A DNA stretch of 64,000 nt from Radicibacter daui (GCA_030657355.1 CP131056.1:1632501-1696500); one strand, 5' to 3'; shown: positions 41,435 through 51,379, counted from the stretch's first letter. Notes: a model not told the origin generated them from the sequence alone. Numbers and translations are program-made.

Positions 41435-42506
41435 GGCCAGCCTCCGCCGGGACGATCACCGCGTCGGTGGCGTGGAAACCCAGGGGCAGGGCACCGGCCG
41501 GGTCGAAGGCGGGCAGGGCGCCGTCATTGGTTACCTGCACCATCAGCTCGCCGCTTGGCCCTTCGGCCATCAGGTTGAGGAAGGAGCCCTCGAAGCTGCG
41601 GGACTTGAGCCGGGCGATGAAGCCATTTTCGCTACCGGTACCCGAAAGGCGCAGCCGCTCGGGGCGCACACAGACAATGGCGCTGGCCCCGGCCGCGAGG
41701 CCGAGATGGTTGCGGGCCTTCAGCGCGCCGGCCGGTGTATCCACCACGGCAAAGCCGCCATCGATGGCCGAGATGGTGCCGGCAAAGCGGTTGTTCTCGC
41801 CCACGAAGCCGGCGGCAAAGGCGGTGGCCGGCTCGTCATAGAGTTCCTGCGGGGTGGCGACCTGCTGCAGCGTGCCCTGCGACATGACGGCGACGCGGTC
41901 CGACATGGTCAGCGCTTCGCCCTGATCATGGGTGATGTAGATGAAGGTAACGCCCGTGCGCTTCTGGATGTCGCGCAGCTCGGCGCGCATGTGCTGGCGC
42001 AGCTTGAGGTCGAGGGCGGAGAGCGGCTCGTCCAGCAGCAGCACCTGCGGCTCGACAGCGAGTGCGCGCGCAATGGCGACGCGCTGGCGCTGTCCGCCGG
42101 AAAGTTCGGTCGGCATCTTGTCGCCCTGGCCCGGCAGCGCGATGAGGTCCAGCAGTTCGTCGGCCCGCTTGCGGCGCTCGGCCTTGCCGACACCGCGCAC
42201 CTCAAGGCCGAAGGCGATGTTGTCGGCCACGCTCATCAGCGGGAACAGCGCAAGATTCTGGAAGATCATCGCGGTCGGGCGCTTGTTGGCGCCGATGCCG
42301 CGCATGCTGGTGCCGCCGATGCGCACCTCGCCCTCGGTCGGATCAAGAAAACCGCTGATCAGCTTCAGGATCGTGGTCTTGCCGCAGCCGGAAGGTCCGA
42401 GGAAGCTGAAGAACTCACCGCCCTTGATCTCAAGGCTGATGCCCTTGACGGCGGTGAACTCCCCGAAGCGCATGACTACTTTGTCCAACTCGACATTCTG
42501 GCTCAT
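41427..42506 (-). CDS. Polyamine ABC transporter ATP-binding protein (PotA/PotG-type)
   Basis: 359 residues. Seen: Walker A GPSGCGKTT, Q-loop, the signature LSGGQRQRVAIARALA, Walker B VLLLDEPLSALD and the H-loop THDQGEALTMSDRVAVM, then a C-terminal TOBE domain (VRPERLRLSG). A typical PotA-length protein with regulatory domain. Powers import of a polyamine, probably putrescine or spermidine. Separated from the receptor gene by an attenuator-like hairpin. Confidence 0.94.
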   Translation of the reverse strand: MSQNVELDKVVMRFGEFTAVKGISLEIKGGEFFSFLGPSGCGKTTILKLISGFLDPTEGEVRIGGTSMRGIGANKRPTAMIFQNLALFPLMSVADNIAFGLEVRGVGKAERRKRADELLDLIALPGQGDKMPTELSGGQRQRVAIARALAVEPQVLLLDEPLSALDLKLRQHMRAELRDIQKRTGVTFIYITHDQGEALTMSDRVAVMSQGTLQQVATPQELYDEPATAFAAGFVGENNRFAGTISAIDGGFAVVDTPAGALKARNHLGLAAGASAIVCVRPERLRLSGTGSENGFIARLKSRSFEGSFLNLMAEGPSGELMVQVTNDGALPAFDPAGALPLGFHATDAVIVPAEAGHA

Positions 42507-42595
42507 GGGCGTGATTCCGGGCGGCAGGGGGAAGGATATCGGGAAAGCGCGAAAGGCAGGAGAAACGGTACCGAATTACTGGCCGTGATTATAGA

Positions 42596-42631
42596 AAAAC
42601 CCCCGGCGGCGATCAGGCCGCCGAGGGTTTT
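42596..42631 (-). terminator. Hairpin between receptor and permease/ATPase genes, likely partial terminator
   Basis: AAAACCCCCGGCGGC (42596-42610) and GCCGCCGAGGGTTTT (42617-42631) pair with a six-base GATCAG loop. On the minus strand the stem ends in T residues, so it should reduce transcription into the ATPase and permeases relative to the abundant binding protein, a common design of binding-protein operons. Confidence 0.75.
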
Positions 42632-42651
42632 CCCGGCAGTTCAGCCCGCTA

Positions 42652-43815
42652 TCAGGCGGACAGGTAACGGTCCTGGTACTCATTGCGGATGGCGACGTAC
42701 CAGGCTTCCTGGATCGGCCACCACCACAGCTTGTCGAGCGCATCGCCCGGATAGGCGTCGGCGAAGAACTTCTTCGAGGCTTCCGGCAGCAGGGCGGCAG
42801 CGCCCTTGGACGTGGCGTTGTAGCCCGTCAGCTGGGCGAAGGCCGCGCCGGTTTCCGGGGTGTAGAAGAAGTTGATGAACTCATAGGCCTCGGTGAGGTT
42901 GGCCGCGCCCTTGGTGAGGCAGAAGCCTTCCATCCAGGCGAGTGCACCTTCCTTCGGCGCGATGTAGCTCACCGGCTGGCCGTCCTTGCCGAGCTGGTAG
43001 GCGGTCGAGTCCCAGGTCTGGCCGATGACGCAGCCATTGGTGCGGAAGGCACCCTGGGCTTCGTTTTCATTGGTCCAGAACTGCGCGATGGACTTCTTGT
43101 GCTCGACGGCAACCTTGAGGATGGCGTCGAAGTTGGCGCGGGCGGCCTTCTCGTCCTTGTACATGTCCAGCACCGGGTGCGGGAGCTTGTCCTGGGACTG
43201 CAGATAGAGCGCGAGGCCGATGAGGCCGGAGTGGCCGCGAACGGTCACCTTGCCCTCATATTCCGGCTTCCACAGATCGCCGTAGGAGGCGGTGCCGTAC
43301 TTGAGCGGCGCTTCCTTGGTGTTGAAGGCCAGGGCCTCGGTGCCCCAGTCGGACGGCGCCATGTAGCGCTTGCCGCCGACCACGCCGCCGGTGCCTTCGG
43401 AACCCTTCACGGCGCTGGCTTCAGCGCCGTCCCACTTAACCTTGGATTCGTCGAGCGGCTGAACGAGGTCATACTCGACATAGTTCGGCACGCGGTCGAC
43501 CGTCGGCATGATGATGTCATAGCCGCTGCCGCCGGAGGCGCGCAGGGTATTGAGCAGCTCATCATTGGTGCCGTAGGTGGTGTAGTTGGCCTTGATACCG
43601 GTCTTGTCGGTGAAGGCCTTCAGGATGTCGTCGTTGAAATAGCCGGCCCAGCCATAGAGGTTCACCTGACCAGCCGCGAGTGCGCGGCGGGAGACAAACG
43701 GGCTGGCCACGCCAACGGCGCCGACGGCGGCCGCGGCGCGCAGCATGGAGCGGCGGCTGAGACGCGCGGCTGCCACGGTGGCGGCAGCCGACGAGATGGT
43801 CTTATTGTCGGACAT
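42652..43815 (-). CDS. Polyamine ABC transporter substrate-binding protein (PotD/PotF-type), Tat-exported
   Basis: 387 residues. Seen: a twin-arginine signal (RLSRRSMLRAAAAVGAVG, cleavage after ALA-AG), then VNLYGWAGYFNDDILKAF, GYDIIMPTVDRVPNYV, DWGTEALAFNTKEAP, FEGK-like EYEGKVTV and the WPIQEAWYVAIRNEY ending. Type-2 binding fold matching PotD/PotF. Likely ligand putrescine or spermidine; which one is not resolved. It is the first gene of the operon and has a strong GGGGAGTAACG site. Confidence 0.93.
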   Translation of the reverse strand: MSDNKTISSAAATVAAARLSRRSMLRAAAAVGAVGVASPFVSRRALAAGQVNLYGWAGYFNDDILKAFTDKTGIKANYTTYGTNDELLNTLRASGGSGYDIIMPTVDRVPNYVEYDLVQPLDESKVKWDGAEASAVKGSEGTGGVVGGKRYMAPSDWGTEALAFNTKEAPLKYGTASYGDLWKPEYEGKVTVRGHSGLIGLALYLQSQDKLPHPVLDMYKDEKAARANFDAILKVAVEHKKSIAQFWTNENEAQGAFRTNGCVIGQTWDSTAYQLGKDGQPVSYIAPKEGALAWMEGFCLTKGAANLTEAYEFINFFYTPETGAAFAQLTGYNATSKGAAALLPEASKKFFADAYPGDALDKLWWWPIQEAWYVAIRNEYQDRYLSA

Positions 43816-43942
43816 CGTTACTCCCCATTCGAAAGATCGGAGCGATGCCGGTTGGCGGCCCCGCCCTCAACAGCGCGGGAGAGTATAATGCGATTATTAC
43901 AGAATGGCGAAAAATTTGCCGGTCTGTAATTTTCGAGTAAAT

Positions 43943-43965
43943 CCGGACGCCGCCATGGCGTCCGG
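43943..43965 (-). terminator. Hairpin between lolA and the polyamine operon
   Basis: CCGGACGCC (43943-43951) and GGCGTCCGG (43957-43965) form a perfect 9-bp stem with a GCCAT loop, just downstream of lolA on the minus strand. It has only an ATTTA stretch after it, so termination strength is uncertain. Confidence 0.5.
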
Positions 43966-44019
43966 TGTCGTGTCCGTTATAAAGGGCAGTCGCATCCGCA
44001 CAGGACGGCCGGCTTTTTC

Positions 44020-44682
44020 TTACTTGTCCGGCCGGTAGAAGTAGAACAGATCGCGATCAATTGGCTGCCCGGCCTCGACCTGGCTAAGGCGCACTTCGGT
44101 TCGCGCCCCCTGCGCGTCGATCACCTGCCAGCCCAGAAGGCCGCTCGGGACGCGGTTGAAATAGAGCGTCAGTTCGCCCTGATCCGGGTCGGAATCGGAT
44201 TTGAGGGTAATGGCGGCAGTGTTGTCGTCATAGCGCACGCGCGTGACGGTCACGCCGTCGGTCAGGCTTGGATTCTGCCGCACGATCAGATCGACCATCG
44301 AGCCCTTGAGCAGCGTCTGGGTGACGTTCTTGATCTCGTCGTCCCAGAAATAAAGGAAGGTGCCGTCGGCAACCAGCTGATGGCGCAGCGGCGGATCGTA
44401 GTTGAGTCGCAGCTTGCCGGGCCGGGAGAGCCACAGCTCGCCGGTGGTGTAGCCATTGTCGCCTACCGTCTGGGCGAAATGTGCATGCAGCGTCGTCAGC
44501 CGGTCGAGAAAACGCTCGGCCTGATTGATGATCGCCATGTTGTCCGGCGTCTGCTGGACCTGCGGCTCTCCGGCAAGGGCGGGCGTTGCGGCCTGCGGCA
44601 GGGCGGTCAGGGATGCCGCCAGCAGGGCGCCGAGAGCAAACGAGCGAAGGCCGTTATGGCGGGCGCTGGATGAGAAACGCAC
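44020..44682 (-). CDS. lolA: Outer-membrane lipoprotein carrier protein LolA-like
   Basis: Periplasmic chaperone that takes lipoproteins from LolCDE to the outer membrane. 220 residues from a GTG at 44682 behind CGGGAG; upstream in-frame starts give an over-long basic N-terminus. Seen: signal peptide (ALGALLAASLTALP), then FLDRLTTLHAHFAQTVGDNG, GELWLSRPGKLRLNYDPPLR, LVADGTFLYFWD and a C-terminal LSQVEAGQPIDRDLFYF. This is the alphaproteobacterial LolA type. ftsK-lolA order is conserved in the class. Confidence 0.88.
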   Translation of the reverse strand: MRFSSSARHNGLRSFALGALLAASLTALPQAATPALAGEPQVQQTPDNMAIINQAERFLDRLTTLHAHFAQTVGDNGYTTGELWLSRPGKLRLNYDPPLRHQLVADGTFLYFWDDEIKNVTQTLLKGSMVDLIVRQNPSLTDGVTVTRVRYDDNTAAITLKSDSDPDQGELTLYFNRVPSGLLGWQVIDAQGARTEVRLSQVEAGQPIDRDLFYFYRPDK

Positions 44683-44904
44683 GAGGGATGTCTCCCGGGG
44701 CTGAACGAGACTGTTGGCGGATGCCGGGCTGAAAATCTGCCCAGCTTTGTCATCTGACAAGGCTTTGTGGCAAGGCCCTGTGGCAATGATGGTGCGCAAG
44801 CATGGTCATGCGATGGCATTACATCAACAGTGCGGCCCGGCCGGAAGTTCCAGCCGGGCCGCACACCGTTGAATGATTTATCTGCTGCCGATAGTGCCGG
44901 CTGT

Positions 44905-47430
44905 TCAGTAATCCCCGTGATCGGGCAGCAGCACCTCACGTTTGCCCACATGGTTGGCGCGGCTCACCACGCCTTCCTTTTCCATGCGCTCGATCAGGCG
45001 CGCCGCCCGGTTGTAGCCGATCTGCAGGTGGCGCTGGATAAAGCTGGTGGAGGCCTTGCGCTCGCGGGCGACGAGGGCGATGGCCTGATCGTAGAGATCG
45101 TCCCCGCTTTCGCCATTGCCGCCGACATCATCCTCAAGGCCGAAGGCACCGCCTTCATCCGGGTCCTCGGTGATGTTGTCGATGTAAAGCGGCTCGCCCT
45201 GCGCCTTCAGGTGATTGACCGACTTCTCGACCTCGTCATCCGACACGAAGGCGCCGTGAACGCGGGTAAGGCGTCCGCCGGAGGCCATATAAAGCATGTC
45301 GCCCTGGCCCAGCAGCTGTTCGGCGCCCTGTTCGCCCAGGATGGTGCGGCTGTCGATCTTGGAGGTCACTGCATAGCTGATACGGGTCGGGAAGTTGGCC
45401 TTGATCGTACCGGTGATGACGTCGACCGACGGGCGCTGCGTTGCCATGATGAGATGGATGCCGGCCGCACGCGCCATCTGGGCGAGACGCTGGATACAGC
45501 CTTCGATCTCCTTGCCTGCCACCAGCATGAGGTCGGCCATCTCGTCGACCACCACCACGATATAGGGCAGTTCGGTCATGTCGAAGGGCTGCTCCTCGAA
45601 CACCGGCTTGCCGGTATCGGGGTCGAAGCCCGTCTGCACGCGCCGGCGCAGCAGCTCACCACGTTCCACCGCCTCGCGGATGCGAGCGTTGTAACCATCG
45701 ATATTGCGCACGCCGAGCGTGGACATGGAGCGATAACGGTCCTCCATCTCGCGGACCGCCCATTTGAGCGCGACCACGGCCTTGCCCGGTTCCGTCACCA
45801 CCGGGGTCAGCAGATGGGGGATGCCGTTATAGACGCTGAGCTCCAGCATCTTGGGGTCGATCATGATGAAACGGCAGCGATCCGGCGGCAGGCGGAAGAG
45901 GATCGACAGGATCATGCCGTTGACGCCGACCGACTTGCCCGAACCGGTGGTACCGGCCACCAGCAGATGGGGCATTTTGGCGAGGTCGGCGATGATGGGC
46001 GCGCCGCTGATATCCTTGCCGAGCGCCATGGCCAGCTTGGCCTTGGTGCCCTGAAACTCCGTCGCCTCGAACAGTTCGCGCAGATAGACCATCTCGCGCT
46101 TGCGGTTCGGCATTTCGATGCCGATGACATTGCGGCCGGGGACGACGGCAACGCGCACGGAAACAGCCGACATCGAGCGGGCGATATCGTCGGAAAGGCC
46201 GATCACGCGGCTCGACTTGGTACCGGGAGCCGGCTCCAGTTCGAACAGGGTAACGACCGGGCCCGGCCGCACCTCGACGATGCTGCCCTTGACGCCGAAA
46301 TCGCCAAGCACCCCTTCCAGATCGCCGGCAGCCTGACGCAGCAGGCCCGGATCCTGGGTAGAGGTGCGCTCGCCCGGCTTGGGGCTTGCCAGCAGGTCGA
46401 GCGGCGGCAGCTCATAGGCGCCGGGCTCATCTTCTATATAGACGCGCTCGGTCAGCGGCAGGGTGGGGGAGCGGTCGGCCCGCTCGTTCACGCGAACCGG
46501 CGGGGCGCTGGTTTCACGGGGGGCTGCACTCGGCGGCGGGGCGAAAAGGCCCGCCACTTCGCCTTCAGCCTCTTCATCGTCGCTCTCCGGTTCGGCGGCG
46601 GCGGCAAAGCCGGGGGCAATCCGGGGTTCGGCACGAACGGCGGCCGGCTTTTCCTTGCGGCTGCGTTTTTCCATCGGTGCGCGCAGGCCGACGCTCTCGG
46701 CCCGCAGCGGCGGGGCGGCGTCATAGGCTTCTTCTTCCTGTGCGCCGTCCTGGCCGAGGTTCGGCATGATGGCACGCAGACCCGCGCCGGCCCGGCTTGC
46801 CGTATCGCCTACCAGCGACCCGGCCGCCCGCATCGAGCCCGAGCCAAGCCGCAGGGCACGTACGATACCGCTCCAGCTGGCCCCGGTGGCTCCGGCAAGC
46901 AGGGTGGCGAAGATGACCAGCAGCAGGAACATGCCCGGCAGGTGCCAGGCGTTGGGCAGGGTGGAGGCGAGCTTGCCATTGACGAGCGCACCGATCACGC
47001 CGCCCGCGCTGCTGATCCGCAAGCCTGCGGGGGCACCGAACGCGCCGACGAAGGCGGAGAGCACCAGCAGGGCAAGCAGGGCGAGGATGAGGCGCAGCAC
47101 GGGATATTTGAGCTGCCGGTGCGCCGCGATCATGCCGCCCCAGGCCACGATGACCACCGGCAGCAGATAGGCGGAAAAGCCCAGCACCTGCATGAGAATG
47201 TCGGCAAGGGTGGCGCCGAGGCCACCCAGCCAGTTGCGGTAGGTAGCACTGGCGCTCGCCACATTGGCCGAGGCGTCATCCGGGTGATAGCTGATGAGGG
47301 CACCCAGAAGGGCCGCCCCCAGCGCGACCACAACCAGCCCACCGACCTCGACCGCCCGCCGCATCATCAGTGCGGCAAACCAGGGCGGCACCAGCGACGC
47401 CATCCTCGAACGCGAAAACCCCGACTTCAT
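44905..47430 (-). CDS. ftsK: DNA translocase FtsK
   Basis: Septal DNA pump that clears the chromosome terminus and activates dimer resolution. 841 residues. Seen: four hydrophobic helices in the first 190 residues, a Pro/Glu-rich linker, then the motor with Walker [49 protein letters not shown] (Walker B) and [16 protein letters not shown], and a C-terminal winged-helix gamma domain ([20 protein letters not shown]). The start overlaps the aminotransferase stop by 4 bases. Complete. Confidence 0.97.
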   Translation of the reverse strand: MKSGFSRSRMASLVPPWFAALMMRRAVEVGGLVVVALGAALLGALISYHPDDASANVASASATYRNWLGGLGATLADILMQVLGFSAYLLPVVIVAWGGMIAAHRQLKYPVLRLILALLALLVLSAFVGAFGAPAGLRISSAGGVIGALVNGKLASTLPNAWHLPGMFLLLVIFATLLAGATGASWSGIVRALRLGSGSMRAAGSLVGDTASRAGAGLRAIMPNLGQDGAQEEEAYDAAPPLRAESVGLRAPMEKRSRKEKPAAVRAEPRIAPGFAAAAEPESDDEEAEGEVAGLFAPPPSAAPRETSAPPVRVNERADRSPTLPLTERVYIEDEPGAYELPPLDLLASPKPGERTSTQDPGLLRQAAGDLEGVLGDFGVKGSIVEVRPGPVVTLFELEPAPGTKSSRVIGLSDDIARSMSAVSVRVAVVPGRNVIGIEMPNRKREMVYLRELFEATEFQGTKAKLAMALGKDISGAPIIADLAKMPHLLVAGTTGSGKSVGVNGMILSILFRLPPDRCRFIMIDPKMLELSVYNGIPHLLTPVVTEPGKAVVALKWAVREMEDRYRSMSTLGVRNIDGYNARIREAVERGELLRRRVQTGFDPDTGKPVFEEQPFDMTELPYIVVVVDEMADLMLVAGKEIEGCIQRLAQMARAAGIHLIMATQRPSVDVITGTIKANFPTRISYAVTSKIDSRTILGEQGAEQLLGQGDMLYMASGGRLTRVHGAFVSDDEVEKSVNHLKAQGEPLYIDNITEDPDEGGAFGLEDDVGGNGESGDDLYDQAIALVARERKASTSFIQRHLQIGYNRAARLIERMEKEGVVSRANHVGKREVLLPDHGDY

Positions 47431-48626
47431 ATATCCAGCACCTCGACGATCCGCTCCAGGGCAGGGGCCAGTATCTCCGGCTCATGCACCATCGCCACTC
47501 TTATATAGGGGTCGCCCGGGCCCCGCCCGGCTTCCCCGCGGCTGAGATAGGCACCTGGCAGCACGCGGATGCCGGCTTCGCGCCAGAGCCTGGCTGTCGC
47601 GGCCTCGCCATCGCCAACCTTGAGCCACAGGAAAAAGCCGCCAGCAGGGCGGCGATAGCCCAGCCGGTTGCCGAGAATACGGTCGGCCAGATCGAACTTT
47701 GCGCTATAGGCCGCCCGGTTGGCGACCACATGTGCCTCGTCGCGCCACAGGGCGGAGGAGGCGGCCAGCAGCGGCAGCGGGGTGCTGGCGGCAGCATAAG
47801 AGCGCATGCGGGAAAAACGCGTCATCAACGCCTTGTCACCGGCCACGAAACCGGAACGCAGGCCGGCGGCGTTGGAGCGCTTTGAAAGCGAGTGGAACAC
47901 CAGCACGTTGTGCAGCGAGCCGCCATCCATGTCGCGGCATACTTCCAGCGCGCCTGTGGGCGGGGTGTGGCTATAGATCTCGGCATAGCACTCATCGACC
48001 GCCAGCACGAAATCATGGCGGCGCGCCAGCGTGATGGCCTTGCGCAGATAGTCGGCCGAGGCGACGGCGCCCTGCGGGTTGGAGGGGGTGCAGAGATAGA
48101 AGAGGGCAGTGCGGTCGAGCAGGGAGGCCGGGATGGCATCGAGATCGGGCAGGTGGCCGGTCTCTTCCGTTGCCGGCAGGAAGACCGGCTCCGCGCCGGC
48201 AAAGCGGGCTGCCCCCTCGTAAACCGCATAGAACGGGTCCGGCATCAGCACGGCCGGCATGTAGCCGCTCTTGTTCTCCGGCACGGCCAGCAGCGCGGCC
48301 ATGAACAGCCCCTCGCGGCTGCCGGCCAGCGGCAGCACCATGCTGGCGGGGTCGATATAACCCTCGGCAAGCTGGTAGCGCCGGTTCAGCCACTCGGTGC
48401 AGGCGAGGCGAAAATCATCCGTGCCCGGCACAGGCGGATAACGGTTCCAGGTGTCGGCCCCGGCCAGGAGCGCCGCGTTGATCAGCTCTACCGGCGGCTG
48501 GTGCTGCGGCTCGCCCACCGAAAGGGCCAGCGGCGGGACGCCTGCCGGCGCGGCGGTGCCTTCCAGCAGGGTGCGCAGGCGCGAGAACGGATAGTCCAGA
48601 AGCGTGTCGAGGCGGGTATTGTACAT
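47427..48626 (-). CDS. Class I/II PLP aminotransferase, DapC-like (N-succinyldiaminopimelate type)
   Basis: 399 residues from the ATG at 48626; a GTG at 48674 is an alternative. Seen: [67 protein letters not shown] and the PLP-lysine block [18 protein letters not shown], then [19 protein letters not shown]. The pattern matches DapC, which makes N-succinyl-LL-diaminopimelate for lysine and peptidoglycan; other aminotransferases of fold type I are hard to exclude. It is the first gene of an operon with ftsK and lolA. Confidence 0.82.
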   Translation of the reverse strand: MYNTRLDTLLDYPFSRLRTLLEGTAAPAGVPPLALSVGEPQHQPPVELINAALLAGADTWNRYPPVPGTDDFRLACTEWLNRRYQLAEGYIDPASMVLPLAGSREGLFMAALLAVPENKSGYMPAVLMPDPFYAVYEGAARFAGAEPVFLPATEETGHLPDLDAIPASLLDRTALFYLCTPSNPQGAVASADYLRKAITLARRHDFVLAVDECYAEIYSHTPPTGALEVCRDMDGGSLHNVLVFHSLSKRSNAAGLRSGFVAGDKALMTRFSRMRSYAAASTPLPLLAASSALWRDEAHVVANRAAYSAKFDLADRILGNRLGYRRPAGGFFLWLKVGDGEAATARLWREAGIRVLPGAYLSRGEAGRGPGDPYIRVAMVHEPEILAPALERIVEVLDI

Positions 48627-49043
48627 GGGCAGACGGGCTTTTGAGCTGGGGCGGACAGGGATATCTTCCGGCACTTTAGGCCGAGCGAGCGGTTTTGAGA
48701 AAACAGAATCAAGGTTTTGGGGCTGATCGCTACTTTTGGGGGCATATCTGGCGGCCCGATGCGATGGCGGGCAAGCGCGGCCGCATTATGGCTTGTTGCC
48801 CGGCAAGGCAGCCGGTGGTGGTCTGTGTTGCTCTAAATGTTATTGATTTTCATTCCTGAAACTTTCCACCGGATACATGCGGAAGGAGGGTTGCCGCCTT
48901 TTGCAAGAGCATGCTAGACGGCGCGCAGTGAACAGCTTTTCTGGCTGTAGCGCCGGTGTTGCCGGCCCCCCGCGGGCCCGGCCCAGGAGCGTGACAGGCT
49001 CACCCGGGCGATCGCCGGATCATCATAAGGTTTGGAGGGCTCG
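48627..49043. other. Non-coding region between the aminotransferase and fdxA
   Basis: No coding frame with family support or a ribosome-binding site was found. It must hold the divergent promoters for the aminotransferase-ftsK-lolA operon and for fdxA. A TAAATGTTATTGATTTTCAT AT-rich patch sits at about 48835-48854. A GGAGGG site precedes the fdxA start. Confidence 0.4.
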
Positions 49044-49382
49044 ATGCCGTACGTCGTGACTGACCAGTGCATCAAGTGCAAGTACACCGACTGCGTCGAA
49101 GTCTGCCCCGTGGATTGCTTCTACGAGGGTGAGGTGATGCTCGTGATCCATCCGGACGAGTGCATCGACTGCGGCGTGTGCGAGCCGGAGTGCCCGCCGG
49201 AAGCCATCGTGCCGGATACGGACGACAAGGCCGAAGCCTGGCTCGAGATGAACCGCACCTACGCCGAGCAGTGGCCGAACATCACCCGCCAGATCGACCC
49301 GATGGAAGGCGCCGACAGCTTCAAGGGTGTCGACGGCAAGTACGACAAGTACTTCACCGAAGCGCCGGGCCAGGGCTCGTAA
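49044..49382 (+). CDS. fdxA: Seven-iron ferredoxin FdxA
   Basis: 112 residues after GGAGGG; electron carrier with one 3Fe-4S and one 4Fe-4S cluster. Seen: Cys9, Cys12, Cys17 and Cys21 in [20 protein letters not shown] and Cys40, Cys43, Cys46 and Cys50 in [18 protein letters not shown]. This Cys pattern and the 40-residue C-terminal extension ([15 protein letters not shown]) define the FdxA type. It sits upstream of carD in many Alphaproteobacteria, as here. Confidence 0.95.
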   Translation: MPYVVTDQCIKCKYTDCVEVCPVDCFYEGEVMLVIHPDECIDCGVCEPECPPEAIVPDTDDKAEAWLEMNRTYAEQWPNITRQIDPMEGADSFKGVDGKYDKYFTEAPGQGS

Positions 49383-49454
49383 GTCCGAAGGGTGTTTCCG
49401 GTACCGAGTCGCGGTGACTGATGCGGTGCCGGGCCGGTTGAAGGTGCCTTAAAG

Positions 49455-49516
49455 GGCGCCGCGGCTGCCGCAAAAGCAGGCAGCCGGTATCGGCAGGGGG
49501 CGAATTTCGCGGCGCC
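49455..49516 (+). other. Structured element between fdxA and carD (nested stems)
   Basis: An outer stem GGCGCCGCG (49455-49463) with CGCGGCGCC (49508-49516) encloses an inner hairpin GCTGCC-loop-GGCAGC at 49464-49484. The outer stem is 9 bp, perfect. It could be the fdxA 3' end, a processing element or part of an RNA; no T-run follows. Function not known. Confidence 0.45.
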
Positions 49517-49619
49517 GTGGCCGCCGGGACTCGCCGGTTTTGCTCACAAGCGGGCAAGCCCAGAACAAGAGGGCATGGCAGACACGCGCCTGTAACATGG
49601 GCGCGTGAGGCCGTGCCTT

Positions 49620-49648
49620 TTGTCATCGCGCTGTCATTCCGGTATAGT
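49620..49648 (+). promoter_or_regulatory. Sigma-70-type promoter upstream of carD
   Basis: TTGTCA at 49620-49625, exactly 17 bases, then TATAGT at 49643-49648. It is a good housekeeping promoter by alphaproteobacterial standards. The predicted start near 49655 would give a leader of about 280 bases ahead of the carD start, unusually long. Confidence 0.65.
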
Positions 49649-49937
49649 GTGCCCACGATGAAAACCCAATAACCGGCTCCGAGCTTCTGCCAACCTGACA
49701 TCCTTCTTGAAACGGGAGTCGGGAGCGGGAGCAACGGCCGCGTTTTTGTGTCTAGTCGACTTGATTCGAAACTGGGCTAGCGGTCCGATCCACTGAAAAG
49801 CCGTCTTCTTCCGACAGGCTGCGCAAGTCACTGGCGGGTTTCCGTCCGTGGCGCGGCAGGGGAGGATTTGCTTTTGCGGCTTCTTGTTGGCCTGTCCGGT
49901 GCGGTCCGCCTGCGCGACGGTAGAGAGTGTACGCCTT

Positions 49938-50438
49938 ATGTCTCAGCAGTTTGATTTCCAGCCCGGCGATCTCGTTGTTTATCCGGCCCACGGCGTGGGC
50001 ATCGTGGAGGGCATCGAGACCCACAATATCGCCGACCAGGAGGTCTCGCTTTACACCATCTCGTTCGAGAAGCAGCGCATGCGCCTCAAGGTGCCGCTGC
50101 ACAAGGTCAAGGCCAGTGGCCTGCGCCGCCTGAGCTCGAAGGAGCGCATCAAGGATGCGCTGACCACGCTCCAGGGCCGCTCGCGTATCAAGCGCATGAT
50201 GTGGAGCCGCCGTGCGCAGGAATATGAAGCCAAGATCAATTCCGGCGACCCGGTGGCGATCGCGGAAGTCGTGCGCGACCTGCACCGTGCCGAAGACCAG
50301 CCGGAGCAGAGCTACTCCGAGCGCATCATCTACCAGCAGGCGCTGGAGCGTCTTTCCCGCGAGCTGGCCGCCGTCGAGCGTATCGACGACGAAAAGGCGA
50401 CGGAAAAACTAGAGGCAGTGCTGCGCAAGGCTGCGTGA
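49938..50438 (+). CDS. carD: CarD-family transcription regulator
   Basis: 166 residues from the ATG at 49938. CarD binds RNA polymerase beta and stabilises open complexes at many promoters. Seen: N-terminal Tudor-like RID (FQPGDLVVYPAHGVGIVEGI, LYTISFEKQRMRLKVPLHK), then a helical DNA-binding domain with MMWSRRAQEYEAKINSG and VVRDLHRAEDQPEQSYSERI. Upstream in-frame starts are not family-like. Located between fdxA and the degenerate phosphatase gene, and a long leader is predicted. Confidence 0.95.
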   Translation: MSQQFDFQPGDLVVYPAHGVGIVEGIETHNIADQEVSLYTISFEKQRMRLKVPLHKVKASGLRRLSSKERIKDALTTLQGRSRIKRMMWSRRAQEYEAKINSGDPVAIAEVVRDLHRAEDQPEQSYSERIIYQQALERLSRELAAVERIDDEKATEKLEAVLRKAA

Positions 50439-50515
50439 CACTATATGATGGGCGGCGTGGTCGGGGTAACCCAACCACGCCGTTTTTGTCTTCAGCCTCG
50501 AGAGCGTCTTGCCGA

Positions 50516-51379
50516 ATGGTGCCTGAGCATCAGACCGCTGACACCGCACCTGCCGCTGGCCTGGATCCCAGCAAATTCGCCAAACTCGGGCGTTTCGCGC
50601 GACTGTGGGCGGTTGGCTCCATCCATGGCGATGTCGGGCGCCTGCAGAAGATCCACGACCACATCGCCCGCGACTTTCGGGTCGGGGACCGAATCATCTA
50701 TCTCGGCAATATGACCGGCCGGGGAGCACATCCCCGCGAAACGGTGGATGAGCTCCTGGGTTTTCGCCTCAATGTCATGAGCCTGCCGAGCGTGCTGGCC
50801 AGCGATATCGCCTATTTGCGCGGCGCGCAGGAAGAAATGCTGCAAAAGCTGTTGCAGCTCCAGTTCGCACCCGATCCGCCCTCCGTCCTCAGCTGGATGC
50901 TTGCCCACGGGCTGGAGCCGACGATCCGCGCCTATGGCGGTTCGGTCGAGGATGGTATCGCCAGCGCCCGCAGCGGCCCGCAGGCCATCACCCGCTGGAC
51001 GCAGGCGCTGCGCAATGCCATCCGCGGCGCGCGCGGGCATAATGACCTCTTCTCGGCAGTGCGCCGGGCGGCGGTGGGTGAGGGGCTGGGGCCTCATCCC
51101 GAAACCGGACGGCCGATCAATTTTCTCTTCGTGCACGCCAACATCAACCGCGCCCACAGCCTTGCCGACCAGGCCGATGCCTTCTGGTGGGGCGGTGCCC
51201 GTTTTGACGAGCAGGATGGCCCGTTCGAGGGCTGGGATCTCGTCGTGCGGGGCTTTTCGCCGACCGGGCAGGGGCCGCGTTTTGGCCTGCATGTGGCAAC
51301 CATCGACGCGCCCGGGCCTGAAATCGCCTGTGCTCTTCTGTCGTCGGAAGGTCGCCTGCTTGATCAGGTCGTGACCTGA
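50516..51379 (+). CDS. Degenerate PPP-family phosphatase-like (calcineurin-fold) protein, probable pseudophosphatase
   Basis: 287 residues. The fold of serine/threonine phosphatases is recognisable, but the metal-binding positions are substituted. Motif I, normally GDxHG, reads AVGSIHGD; motif II, normally GDxVDRG, reads LGNMTGRG; motif III, normally GNHE, reads RGAQEEM; motif IV, the terminal VHAG, reads VHANI. Two metal-ligand aspartates and the GNHE Asn/His are therefore gone, while the surrounding spacing is preserved (LRGAQEEMLQKLLQ). Such proteins can act as scaffolds or signalling partners. It is directly downstream of carD, starting 78 bases after it, likely in the same transcript. 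An upstream in-frame start at 50435 exists. Confidence 0.72.
   Translation: MVPEHQTADTAPAAGLDPSKFAKLGRFARLWAVGSIHGDVGRLQKIHDHIARDFRVGDRIIYLGNMTGRGAHPRETVDELLGFRLNVMSLPSVLASDIAYLRGAQEEMLQKLLQLQFAPDPPSVLSWMLAHGLEPTIRAYGGSVEDGIASARSGPQAITRWTQALRNAIRGARGHNDLFSAVRRAAVGEGLGPHPETGRPINFLFVHANINRAHSLADQADAFWWGGARFDEQDGPFEGWDLVVRGFSPTGQGPRFGLHVATIDAPGPEIACALLSSEGRLLDQVVT

Noticed and set aside
44767-47508. 913-codon plus-strand open frame opposite ftsK
   Set aside because: It mirrors ftsK and has low-complexity His/Gly/Arg composition; FtsK motifs on the other strand decide.
49383-49937. Possible small genes in the fdxA-carD gap
   Set aside because: Frames are short, lack ribosome-binding sites and overlap the promoter and structured element.
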